Below are positions 6,560 through 13,040 of a stretch of 13,728 nucleotides of DNA, in pieces; the stretch's first letter is position 1; each line of letters opens with the position of its first letter. Under the pieces are notes generated by a model, which had not been told where the DNA came from, ran no database searches, and was given only the letters and a program-made list of their open reading frames with translations. The position numbers were made by a program, and so were the translations under genes. Source of the DNA: Phascolarctobacterium succinatutens CAG:287 (lineage in GTDB: Bacteria; Bacillota; Negativicutes; Acidaminococcales; Acidaminococcaceae); the NCBI RefSeq assembly GCF_000434895.1, contig NZ_FR892754.1, forward strand, positions 1 through 13,728. Direction: 5' to 3'.

Positions 6560-7114
6560 GAAAGTACAGCATTGGTATGATTATCTTTGGCTATGGCCGA
6601 TAATTTATTTTGTCCTGGGATTTTTCAATATCCTTTTTGCCTGGCTGGGAATGATTGACTTTATGGTGCCTGTTTTATTGGCGCTTTTTGGCGGCAACAA
6701 GCTGTTCTGCAACCGTTACTGCGGACGCGGTTTGCTTTTGGCAAAGCTGGGCGGCGATTGGAAGTGGTCGCGTAATCGCGCTACGCCGGAGCTTTTGGTC
6801 GCCAAATGGTTCCGCTTTGCCTTTTTATGCTTCTTTATGGCGATGTTCGGCAATATGCTGTGGCAGACTTATCTTGTAGCAACGCAGGCGCAGTCCCTGC
6901 GTGAGGTTGTAACGCTGCTTTGGACGTTTAAGCTTCCTTGGGCGCAGGCAGCTCTTCGGCATGGGTTGCGCAGTATGCCTTTGGCTTTTACAGCGTAATG
7001 CTCACCTCTATGCTGCTTGGCTTGGTTGTAATGGCGCTGTTCAAGCCAAGAACTTGGTGCACCTTTTGCCCGATGGGTACTATGACACAGATGATTTGCA
7101 AAATGAAAAAATAG
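6552..7114 (+). pseudogene. NapH-like membrane [4Fe-4S] protein, frameshifted
   Basis: The reading frame starts at ATG 6552, inside the end of the ferredoxin gene. It encodes a hydrophobic protein with transmembrane stretches (about residues 12-32 and 36-47), then a CNRYCGRG motif (C53, C57) and a third membrane segment (FAFLCFFMAMFGNML). As written the frame leaves the family near 6942 and stops at 6998. Shifting frame there restores a membrane helix (YSVMLTSMLLGLVVMAL) and the second Fe-S half-motif WCTFCPMGTM, ending at TAG 7112-7114. One extra G in the run at 6940-6942 would give an uninterrupted protein of 187 residues. In the Fer4_5/NapH family both Cys motifs hold Fe-S clusters in membrane electron transfer. 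Explanations are a true inactivating deletion, a sequencing error or variable G-run length. I see no standard slippery site. Confidence 0.8.
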
Positions 7115-7145
7115 CTTGCGAAAAATTTACAAGCATATGAAAAAT

Positions 7146-7190
7146 GACCTCCTGTAATCAGTTGAAAAAATCTGCTTATGGGAGGTCTTT
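7146..7190 (+). terminator. Rho-independent terminator of the redox operon
   Basis: GACCTCC (7146-7152) pairs with GGAGGTC (7181-7187), followed by TTT. Inside, TAA-t-CAG pairs with CTG-c-TTA, giving an interrupted but long hairpin. It lies 31 bases after the restored stop of the membrane Fe-S gene. Confidence 0.65.
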
Positions 7191-7197
7191 TATGCGT

Positions 7198-7230
7198 AAA
7201 AAAACACAGCAGACACTGAATCTGCTGCGT
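7198..7230 (-). terminator. Rho-independent terminator of the minus-strand operon
   Basis: Read on the minus strand, ACGCAGCAG, a 9-base loop and CTGCTGTGT form a 9-bp stem with one G-U pair, followed by a run of seven T (plus-strand A-run 7198-7204). It lies about 35 bases beyond the stop of the YbaK-like gene and back to back with the plus-strand terminator. Confidence 0.8.
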
Positions 7231-7263
7231 ATTAAAGATTGAATTTGATGTTGTTACAGAAGC

Positions 7264-7743
7264 TTATTCCTGCCAGCCCTTGCATAAATCTACCCAGCCC
7301 TGACAGTTGGCGCTGTACTGCTCCAGTTCGTCCGGAGTAAGCTCAATAGCGCTGTTGTGGCTGCCGCAGGCAGGGAAGAAGGTTACAAAGCGTTTGAGGG
7401 AAACGTCAAGATAAACCTTAACGCCGTCGTTGATACCGAAGGGGCAGACACCGCCGATAGCGTGGCCGATATCCGGCTCTACCTCGTCAGCAGTCAGCAT
7501 TTTGGCCTTGCAGCCGAAGAAATGCTTGTACTTGGCGTTATCTACCTTGGCATCGCCTGCTGTGACGATGAGGATAACACTGTCATCATGCAGCTTAAAG
7601 GAAAGGGTTTTGGCAATGCGCGCAGGCTCACAGCCTGCTGCCTGTGCTGCCAGCTCAACAGTAGCGCTGGAGGTTGCAAACTCTATGATACGATTATCTG
7701 CATTAAATTGTTTCAAATATGTACGAACCTTTTCTATAGACAT
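7264..7743 (-). CDS. YbaK/EbsC-type aminoacyl-tRNA deacylase family protein
   Basis: This 159-residue protein covers the usual length of the YbaK/ProX editing-domain family. These enzymes remove wrongly attached amino acids from tRNA (for example Cys- or Ala-tRNA-Pro) in trans. Family features are the AKTLSFK segment with the conserved Lys at K45, GDAKVDNAK, the DEV...GHAIGGVCPFG block, and the VYLDVSLKRF / GSHNSAIELTPDEL C-terminal region. The start ATG (7743-7741) is preceded on the minus strand by AAGGGAGG. It is the last gene of a probable brnQ-mrp-ybaK unit, 25 bp after mrp. Which mischarged tRNA it edits cannot be told from sequence. A tRNA-Pro gene lies 4.8 kb away, but the proximity may mean nothing. 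Confidence 0.88.
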   Translation of the reverse strand: MSIEKVRTYLKQFNADNRIIEFATSSATVELAAQAAGCEPARIAKTLSFKLHDDSVILIVTAGDAKVDNAKYKHFFGCKAKMLTADEVEPDIGHAIGGVCPFGINDGVKVYLDVSLKRFVTFFPACGSHNSAIELTPDELEQYSANCQGWVDLCKGWQE

Positions 7744-7768
7744 GACAAAAGCCTCCCTTTAAAAATGC

Positions 7769-8632
7769 TTACTGAAAATTATCAGCTAAAAAATCACAGC
7801 AGTCATCCAGCTCTGCTACATGGCAGTCCGCCAGCTTGCCTGCGTCGCAGGCCGCTGCCAGTGACGGGTTCATCGGCAGGCGGGCGAGCACCTTTAGACC
7901 GTAGGCATCGGCAGTTTCTGCCAGATGGCTGGGGCCGAAGATTTCGTAATCCTTACCGTTATCGGGACAATGGAAGTAAGCGTAGTTTTCAATCAGACCA
8001 AGAATCGGAATGTTCATCATGCGTGCCATTTTTACTGCCTTGGCAACAATCATGGAAACAAGCTCCTGCGGAGAAGTTACGATGATGATGCCGTCGACAG
8101 GCAGCGATTGGAAGACAGTCAGCGGTACGTCACCGGTTCCCGGCGGCATATCAACAAACATAAAGTCTATATCTGTCCAGATGGCATCGCTCCAAAATTG
8201 CTTTACCATACCGGCGAGCAGAGGCCCGCGCCAAACAACAGGGTCAGAATCATTCTTCAAAAACATATTGGCAGAAAGCACCTCCAGACCGCAGGGAGCA
8301 GTCAGAGGCAGAATACCGATTTCGTTGGCTTTGGCCTTGCCGTTCACGCCAAGGTTATGTCCCATGGACGGACCGGTGATATCAGCATCCAAAACAGCAC
8401 AGCGCTTACCGCGGCGCTGCATACTGCTTGCTAAAAGACCGGTGATGAGGGACTTGCCTACACCGCCCTTGCCGCTGACTACGGCGATAACCTTTTTGAC
8501 GCTGCTCATAGGATTGAGCTGCGCACGGAAATCAGTTGCCTGTGTTTTTTCAGCAGCTGCTGCGGAAGGACAGCCTTCACAGCTGCTGCGTCCGCAGGAA
8601 GATGCATTGCTGCATTGTTGTTCGTTAGACAT
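7769..8632 (-). CDS. mrp: Mrp/NBP35-type Fe-S cluster carrier ATPase
   Basis: This 287-residue P-loop ATPase has a deviant Walker A GKGGVGKS (residues 54-61), DADITGPS (switch region) and VDMPPGTGD. It belongs to the Mrp/ApbC/Nbp35 group, which carries [4Fe-4S] clusters to apo-proteins. The N-terminus has four cysteines (C7, C13, C18, C21), a likely extra Fe-S site as in Nbp35-type proteins. The conserved C-terminal CPxC dimer-bridging motif is incomplete: C222 is followed by P-D-N, so the second Cys is replaced by Asn. Either the bridging cluster is bound differently or another Cys substitutes. The start is supported by TAAGGTG upstream. It lies 40 bp after brnQ and is probably in the same message, and its function fits the Fe-S-rich operon converging from the other side. 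Confidence 0.92.
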   Translation of the reverse strand: MSNEQQCSNASSCGRSSCEGCPSAAAAEKTQATDFRAQLNPMSSVKKVIAVVSGKGGVGKSLITGLLASSMQRRGKRCAVLDADITGPSMGHNLGVNGKAKANEIGILPLTAPCGLEVLSANMFLKNDSDPVVWRGPLLAGMVKQFWSDAIWTDIDFMFVDMPPGTGDVPLTVFQSLPVDGIIIVTSPQELVSMIVAKAVKMARMMNIPILGLIENYAYFHCPDNGKDYEIFGPSHLAETADAYGLKVLARLPMNPSLAAACDAGKLADCHVAELDDCCDFLADNFQ

Positions 8633-8672
8633 AAATTACACCTTACTCTCTAATTGATTATGAATAAATTTA

Positions 8673-9998
8673 TTAGTTAGCTTTTCTTACAGCCTTCAGC
8701 AGCAGGCCTACAGCGATACCGCCGAAGCAGGGAACAACCCAACCAAAGCCAATGTCAAACAGCGGCAGGTTCTGCGCCAGGAAGTTATCCAATGCCATGA
8801 AGCGGATATTGGCAACACGCAGACCGTCGAAAACAGCGAAAATAGTCGTCAGTATCAGGCAGATGCGGAAGGTCAGCTGATCATCATGGATAATTGCACG
8901 ACCGATGTTGAGAATTACCAGAGCGATAATAATCGGATAGAGCATGCAGATAACAGGAATGGAGAATTTAATGATGTTTTCCAGACCGAAGTTTGCTACT
9001 ACCAGGCTGAAAGCAGAGATGAAGAATACCAGTCGCTCGTATTGTATACGGTTATTGCTAAGCTCGGAGAAATAACCGGAGATAGCAGTTGTCAGACCGA
9101 TGCTGGTGGTGAGGCAGGCGAAGAAGATAATCAAGGCCAAGACAACCTGACCGCCGAAGCCCATGTAATAGGTGCAGATTTTGCTGAGCAGAGTAGCGCC
9201 GTTAGGGATAACACCGAAAACATTGATGCTCAGTGCGCCGGTGTAAGCCAGTGCTGCATAGATGATAGCAAGGAAGAAGGCTGCAATCAGACCGGCGTAG
9301 GAGCAGAGCTTTGTCAGAACCTTTTTATCGGTAATGCCTTGAGCTTCGATAGCCTTGATAGTAATAGAACCGAACAGGATTGCTGCCAGAAGGTCCATGG
9401 TATTATAGCCTTCCTGGAAGCCGCGGAAGAACGGAGTTGCAGCGAAGTCCGGATTAGGCATTTGCAGGTTGCCGGTAGGATTTACGAAAACGCAGACTAC
9501 GAGAACTGCCAGACAAATCAAAAGCATGGGGGACAAAAATTTACCGATATGACCGATAATTTTTGACGGGTTAATGGAAAAGAAATAGGTCAGGACGAAA
9601 AAGAACACGGTGTATACCGGCAGGCCGATAGCTTCGCAGGAAGCAGGCAGCAGGCTGTGGATACCGGTGTCAAAGGAAACGGCAGCGGTACGCGGAATAG
9701 CGAACAGCGGGCCGATAGCCAGTGCGCAGAGAATAGTAACAGCGCGTGCATACAGGGGATGCATAGGCATAGCAATGGAGTCCGGGTTATCGCTTTGCTT
9801 CATAGCCATAGCGAGTACGCCCAAAAGCGGGAAACCGACGCCGCTCAGGCAGAAGCCGAGCATGCCCCAACCAATGTTGTCACCTGCCATTTGTCCTAAA
9901 ACAGGCGGGAAAATTAAGTTACCGGCACCGAAGAAGAAGGAAAATAACATCAGGCCGATAGGGATGATTAATGAAAAGTTGATTTTATCGTTTTGCAT
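8673..9998 (-). CDS. brnQ: Branched-chain amino acid transporter (LIVCS family)
   Basis: This 441-residue, highly hydrophobic protein with about 12 membrane segments matches BrnQ, which imports leucine, isoleucine and valine with Na+ or H+. Telling motifs are the N-terminal MLFSFFFGAGNLIFPPVLG, GVLAMA, PRTAAVSFD and FGSITIKAIEAQG. The length fits the family. Start ATG (9998-9996) follows AAGGAG on the minus strand. A gap of about 100 bp to the tyrS stop contains a terminator and a short palindrome, so brnQ probably has its own promoter, though I could not identify a good one. No terminator is seen between brnQ and mrp. Confidence 0.95.
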   Translation of the reverse strand: MQNDKINFSLIIPIGLMLFSFFFGAGNLIFPPVLGQMAGDNIGWGMLGFCLSGVGFPLLGVLAMAMKQSDNPDSIAMPMHPLYARAVTILCALAIGPLFAIPRTAAVSFDTGIHSLLPASCEAIGLPVYTVFFFVLTYFFSINPSKIIGHIGKFLSPMLLICLAVLVVCVFVNPTGNLQMPNPDFAATPFFRGFQEGYNTMDLLAAILFGSITIKAIEAQGITDKKVLTKLCSYAGLIAAFFLAIIYAALAYTGALSINVFGVIPNGATLLSKICTYYMGFGGQVVLALIIFFACLTTSIGLTTAISGYFSELSNNRIQYERLVFFISAFSLVVANFGLENIIKFSIPVICMLYPIIIALVILNIGRAIIHDDQLTFRICLILTTIFAVFDGLRVANIRFMALDNFLAQNLPLFDIGFGWVVPCFGGIAVGLLLKAVRKAN

Positions 9999-10013
9999 TA
10001 AGAGCTCCTTATT

Positions 10014-10036
10014 ACTACTTTAATTAAAAGAGTAGT
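10014..10036. promoter_or_regulatory. Short palindrome upstream of brnQ
   Basis: ACTACT (10014-10019) and AGTAGT (10031-10036) flank an 11-base A/T-rich core (TTAATTAAAAG) 16-38 bases upstream of the brnQ start. The position fits an operator or the promoter zone of brnQ. No known regulator box is recognised. Confidence 0.35.
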
Positions 10037-10055
10037 CTGTATTTTGAAATCATAG

Positions 10056-10094
10056 AAAAAGCCACCTAGTCCGTCAGGAGCATAGATGGCTTTT
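10056..10094 (-). terminator. Terminator after tyrS
   Basis: On the minus strand AAAAGCCA pairs with TGGCTTTT, with an inner CTA/TAG pairing after one mismatch, followed by further T. It sits just after the tyrS stop codon. The symmetrical A and T flanks mean it could act in both directions. Confidence 0.8.
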
Positions 10095-10100
10095 AAAGGC

Positions 10101-11324
10101 TTATTTTACCAGCAGACGGAAATATTTCTTTTTACCCTTACGGATTAACAGGCTCTTGTCTGCATCAAACATGTCTGCGCTCAGGCATGCTTCTGCATCC
10201 TGCAGGACAGTGTCTGCTACAGTCAGGCCGCCTTGGGCGATTAACTGACGAGCTTCGCGCTTGCTGCTGAAAACCTTAGCGGCAGTCAGTACATCAATAA
10301 TCTTGGCAGTCATATCTTCCGGGGTAATTTCGATTGCCGGTACGTTGCTCATGTCTTTGGCATTGCCGCCGAAGAGTGCTTCGGTAGCTTCCTGCGCCTG
10401 ACGCGCTGCTTCTTCGCCATGAACAAGCTTAGTAACCTCATAGGCCAGTACTTTTTTAGCTTCGTTGATAGCTGCATCCTTCAGTGCGCTCAGACGACGA
10501 ACTTCATCCATCGGCAGGAATGTCAGCAGGGACAGGCAGTTTTCTACGTCGCTGTCTGCAACATTACGCCAGTATTGATAGAAATCATACGGAGAGGTTT
10601 TTTCCGGGTCAAGCCACAGAGCACCCTTTTCGGTTTTGCCCATCTTGCGGCCATCGCTGGTGGTCAAAAGCTTGCAGGTCATGCAGTAAGCAGGTTTTTG
10701 ATCCTTGCGGCGGATTAATTCTACGCCGGCAAGCATGTTGGACCATTGGTCGTCGCCACCCAGCTCCATAATGCAGTTATGGTCATGGTGCAGCTTCCAG
10801 AAGTCGTAGCCCTGCATAATCATATAGTTGAACTCAAAGAAGGTCAGGCCTTTTTCCCAACGCTTTTTGAAGCATTCCGCAGCCAGCATACGATTAACGG
10901 TAAAGTGTACGCCAACCTCGCGCAGCAGCTGAACATAGTTCAGGTCTAACAGCCAGTCAGCATTGTTGACAATAATAGCCTTGTCTTCACCGAAATCAAT
11001 GAAACGGCTCATTTGCTTTTTGAAGCAGGCGATGTTGTGAGCGATGAATTCCGGAGTGAGCATTTTGCGCATTTCGTCCTTGCCGCTCGGGTCGCCTACC
11101 ATGCCGGTGCCGCCGCCCAAAAGTACGATAGGACGATGGCCTGCGCGTTGCATATGGCTCATCATCATCAGGGCGATGAAGTGGCCTACATGCAGACTGT
11201 CCGCGGTGGGGTCAAAACCGATATAAAAGGTGATTTTTTCCTTCTCTAATAATTCTTTAATCTCGTCTTCATGGGACATTTGCTTAATAAAGCCACGTTC
11301 CATAAGTACGTCATAAACAGACAT
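10101..11324 (-). CDS. tyrS: Tyrosyl-tRNA synthetase
   Basis: This 407-residue class I synthetase charges tRNA-Tyr with tyrosine. The HIGH-like motif is H45-VGH within FDPTADSLHVGH. The tyrosine/ATP pocket region LLGGGTGMVGDPSGK follows, and the KMSKS-like loop is K227-MGKT followed by EKGALWLDP. The C-terminal 60 or so residues form an S4-like RNA-binding domain (VFSSKREARQLIAQGGLTVAD). The length is normal. Start ATG (11324-11322) follows AAGGAGG on the minus strand. The promoter at 11385-11413 and the terminator at 10056-10094 make it a single-gene unit. In Bacillota tyrS often has a T-box leader, but the leader here is only about 55 bases and has no T-box motif. Confidence 0.97.
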   Translation of the reverse strand: MSVYDVLMERGFIKQMSHEDEIKELLEKEKITFYIGFDPTADSLHVGHFIALMMMSHMQRAGHRPIVLLGGGTGMVGDPSGKDEMRKMLTPEFIAHNIACFKKQMSRFIDFGEDKAIIVNNADWLLDLNYVQLLREVGVHFTVNRMLAAECFKKRWEKGLTFFEFNYMIMQGYDFWKLHHDHNCIMELGGDDQWSNMLAGVELIRRKDQKPAYCMTCKLLTTSDGRKMGKTEKGALWLDPEKTSPYDFYQYWRNVADSDVENCLSLLTFLPMDEVRRLSALKDAAINEAKKVLAYEVTKLVHGEEAARQAQEATEALFGGNAKDMSNVPAIEITPEDMTAKIIDVLTAAKVFSSKREARQLIAQGGLTVADTVLQDAEACLSADMFDADKSLLIRKGKKKYFRLLVK

Positions 11325-11384
11325 CAGATAACCTCCTTAAAATTTAAGCTGTGAAAAACAGCCTAGGCGATATATATAATCTAC

Positions 11385-11413
11385 ATTATACAATATAAGC
11401 TTGTTTTTAGCAA
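11385..11413 (-). promoter_or_regulatory. Promoter of tyrS
   Basis: On the minus strand, TTGCTA (11413-11408) and TATAAT (11390-11385) are spaced by 17 bp. Transcription should begin near 11378. The leader can form a short hairpin (AGGCTGT with ACAGCTT, one G-U pair) just before the ribosome site. Confidence 0.75.
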
Positions 11414-11431
11414 ATGAAAAAGACTTTATAA

Positions 11432-11476
11432 AAGTGAAAATGGCTGATATGCAGGAAAAAATCCCGAATATCAGCC
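11432..11476 (-). terminator. Terminator after mscL
   Basis: On the minus strand GGCTGATAT and ATATCAGCC form a perfect 9-bp stem around a 17-base loop, followed by ATTTTCACTTTT. It lies 15 bases after the mscL stop and upstream of the tyrS promoter. Confidence 0.75.
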
Positions 11477-11490
11477 GAAAGTGTAAACCG

Positions 11491-11925
11491 TTATTCCAAA
11501 TGAGATGTGCAGTGCGGGCAACGGGTTGCGTCATCGGCAATCTCGGATTTGCAGTAAGGGCACAGACGCGGCTCCGGTGCAGGCTCCGGTTCCGGAGTGA
11601 GCTTGTTGATCTGACGAATCATCAGGAAGATGACAAAAGCGAGAATCAGAAAATCCAGTACAGAATTAATGAAGCTGCCGTAAGCAAGCACAGGCGCGCC
11701 GGCCTTTTTGGCTGCCTCCAGCGTAGCATATTCCTTGCCGTTGAGGCTGATAAACAGATTGGAAAAATCCATTTTGCCAAGTGCCATGCCTAATGGAGGC
11801 ATAACGACATCGTTTACCAGCGAGCTGACGATTTTGCCGAAAGCGCCGCCGATGATAACGCCGACGGCCATATCCATAACATTACCGCGCATAGCAAATT
11901 TTTTAAAATCTTCTTTCATAGACAT
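11491..11925 (-). CDS. mscL: Large-conductance mechanosensitive channel with C-terminal zinc ribbon
   Basis: I start this 144-residue protein at the ATG at 11925-11923, preceded on the minus strand by GAGGGGTG. A longer frame to 12054 has no ribosome site and adds residues foreign to MscL. The N-terminal KEDFKKFAMRGNVMDMAVGVIIGGAFGKIV is the classical MscL amphipathic helix and first membrane helix. A periplasmic loop and a second helix follow (about residues 84-106). MscL opens under membrane tension on osmotic downshock. The tail is unusual compared with E. coli MscL: a PEPEPAPEP linker leads to a CPYC...CPHC zinc ribbon (C122, C125, C136, C139) on the cytoplasmic side. This variant is known in other Bacillota, to my recollection. 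It is divergent from the next plus-strand gene. Confidence 0.93.
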   Translation of the reverse strand: MSMKEDFKKFAMRGNVMDMAVGVIIGGAFGKIVSSLVNDVVMPPLGMALGKMDFSNLFISLNGKEYATLEAAKKAGAPVLAYGSFINSVLDFLILAFVIFLMIRQINKLTPEPEPAPEPRLCPYCKSEIADDATRCPHCTSHLE

Positions 11926-11991
11926 ATATGAACACCCCTCGTCAAATGTGTTTTTTATAGTATTCTCGTTTAATGCTAAATTTCCTGCTGC

Positions 11992-12020
11992 TTGACGAAA
12001 AAGTGCTTGTGACATATAAT
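11992..12020 (+). promoter_or_regulatory. Promoter of the DnaA_N-like gene
   Basis: TTGACG (11992-11997) and TATAAT (12015-12020) have a 17-bp spacer. The predicted start near 12027 leaves a leader of about 58 bases before the ATG at 12085. It lies in the region shared with divergent mscL. Confidence 0.8.
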
Positions 12021-12084
12021 AAAAAGGAATAAATTCTGCGTTATGCAGGTTCATTTAGTTAGATATAGAGATGGAGGAAGAATT

Positions 12085-12420
12085 ATGCGTGACGATTTAG
12101 TAGTACCTGGCGAAGGCGAGGAGAATTATGTCCTGGCCCGTGATGCCAGAGTTGTGACTGTACCGTTCTCTCCCTTGGAAGAACGTATGCAGAAGGAAAA
12201 ACCGGAGGTGTTTGCACGTCTGCAAAAGCTGAAGGAAATTATCGGTGAGGAAACCTTCAAGCGCCTTGTAAGCAAGGTGCATAACATCAACTATGCTGAT
12301 ACCCGTATCATGCTTGTTGCTGAAAACGAGCTGCATCGTACCAACATTGAAAGAGAGATTTTGCCGGCTATTGCTGAGGCTTTTGAGGTTACCAGCATCC
12401 GCGTTGTGACCCAAGGATAA
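12085..12420 (+). CDS. Small protein with possible DnaA N-terminal-like domain
   Basis: The 111-residue reading begins at ATG 12085, placed 7 bases after GGAGG (12073-12077). A longer frame from 12043 lacks a ribosome site. After an N-terminal segment (RDDLVVPGEGEENYVLARD), residues about 28-105 have the pattern of the DnaA domain I fold: a helix LQKLKEIIGEETFKRLV, a strand TRIMLVAENELHRTNIE, then a helix ILPAIAEAFEVTS. In DnaA that domain binds partners such as DnaB or DiaA/SirA-type regulators. Here it is free-standing, with no AAA+ or DNA-binding domain. The assignment is by eye only and may be wrong; otherwise the protein is an unassigned conserved hypothetical. It has its own promoter and no terminator before the tRNA promoter. 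Confidence 0.7.
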   Translation: MRDDLVVPGEGEENYVLARDARVVTVPFSPLEERMQKEKPEVFARLQKLKEIIGEETFKRLVSKVHNINYADTRIMLVAENELHRTNIEREILPAIAEAFEVTSIRVVTQG

Positions 12421-12438
12421 AAGTTTTCAAAAAAAGTG

Positions 12439-12467
12439 TTGACAAAAGCTTAAAGATGCTTTATAAT
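12439..12467 (+). promoter_or_regulatory. Consensus promoter of tRNA-Pro
   Basis: TTGACA (12439-12444) and TATAAT (12462-12467) are separated by 17 bp, a full consensus match. The predicted start near 12474 leaves about 29 bases of 5' leader to be removed before the mature tRNA at 12503. Confidence 0.9.
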
Positions 12468-12502
12468 TACATTCGTTGCTGATGAACGGCAACAACAAAT
12501 GT

Positions 12503-12579
12503 CGGGGCGTGGCGCAGTTTGGTAGCGCGCTTGTTTCGGGTACAAGAGGCCGTGAGTTCGAATCTCGCCGCCCCGACCA
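12503..12579 (+). tRNA. tRNA-Pro, anticodon CGG
   Basis: The cloverleaf folds completely: acceptor CGGGGCG with CGCCCCG, D stem GCGC/GCGC, anticodon stem CTTGT/ACAAG around the loop TTCGGGT (anticodon CGG at 12537-12539), and T stem GTGAG/CTCGC (one G-U) around TTCGAAT. The discriminator is A, and the CCA end is encoded (12577-12579). It reads proline codon CCG. It has its own consensus promoter and an intrinsic terminator. Confidence 0.97.
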
Positions 12580-12593
12580 AATTTAAAACATAG

Positions 12594-12620
12594 GAACCGC
12601 ATGAGAATGCGGTTCTTTTT
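12594..12620 (+). terminator. Terminator of tRNA-Pro
   Basis: GAACCGCAT and ATGCGGTTC form a perfect 9-bp stem around GAGA, followed by TTTTT. It lies 15 bases after the CCA end. Confidence 0.93.
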
Positions 12621-12625
12621 GTTTT

Positions 12626-12864
12626 TGCGATTAAATTGCGACGATTTTTACCGCTTTGAGTTGTCATTGCTACCTGGGGACAATTTGTCCCTATGTAAGT
12701 CCCAAGCTCGGGATCTCTTTTGCGTATTTTTTTAGGTAATCTGTTGGGTTAACGCTATCTGTCAAAGCATCAACAATATCTACTACAGAAAAATACCATT
12801 GCTGTTCTTTTTCATTCTAAACAGAACGGATTTTAGCAGATTGGAATAATTTTATACTGTTCAT
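12626..12864 (-). pseudogene. Decayed Bro-N (phage antirepressor-type) gene
   Basis: Read on the minus strand from ATG 12864-12862 (ribosome site GGAAAA upstream), the translation begins MNSIKLFQSAKIRSV. A TAG follows at 12819-12817, and then comes EKEQQWYFSVVDIVDALTD. After an A-run of seven (12728-12734), adding one base recovers a frame reading YIGTNCPQVAMTTQSGKNRR. Together this is the start of the Bro-N domain found in phage antirepressor-like proteins. There are three lesions: the nonsense codon, the homopolymer frameshift, and loss of everything after residue 80 or so, where the sequence runs into the tRNA terminator. A working gene of this family would be much longer. It is therefore dead, and marks former mobile DNA beside the tRNA. 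Confidence 0.8.
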
Positions 12865-12930
12865 GTGTTTTTCCTTTCTTTATTCACAGTAGCATTCGTT
12901 TTTAAATTATATTACTCTTTATATTTTTGA

Positions 12931-12959
12931 TTGGCGAAAAAATGTTTATATGCTATAAT
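12931..12959 (+). promoter_or_regulatory. Promoter with extended -10
   Basis: TTGGCG (12931-12936), a 17-bp spacer and TATAAT (12954-12959) preceded by TGC make an extended -10 promoter. Transcription should begin near 12966, giving a leader of about 75 bases for the small gene at 13041. Confidence 0.7.
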
Positions 12960-13040
12960 TGTATTATAACGCCATGTATTGCAATGTGTCAAATATTTTA
13001 GTGAATATATATTTTGTTTTGTAAAAAGGAGTATTTTAGT

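Noticed and set aside
6900..6998. Programmed -1 frameshift in the NapH-like gene
   Set aside because: No X-XXY-YYZ slippery heptamer is seen in the zero frame near the join; a one-base G-run change explains the data more simply.
7192..7242. 16-codon reading frame (MRKKTQQTLNLLRIKD) after a GGGAGG site
   Set aside because: The ribosome-like site is the right arm of the plus-strand terminator and the coding part is the minus-strand terminator hairpin; the peptide is most likely chance.
8886..9566. Long plus-strand frame opposite brnQ (226 residues), and a similar 215-residue frame opposite mrp (8010-8657)
   Set aside because: Both lie antisense to clear family members with ribosome sites. Their own translations show no domain and no ribosome site, so they are codon-bias shadows.
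11325..11384. T-box leader for tyrS
   Set aside because: The predicted leader is only about 55 bases and contains no T-box core motif or specifier hairpin.
11926..12054. N-terminal extension of MscL
   Set aside because: The extra 43 residues have no ribosome site and no MscL similarity; the ATG at 11925 has GAGGGGTG upstream and gives the classical N-terminus.
12676..12690. GGGACAATTTGTCCC palindrome, resembling mobile-element ends or REP-like signals
   Set aside because: It lies inside the Bro-N remnant and encodes its GTNCP segment, so it is explained by coding sequence. I found no second copy marking an element boundary.
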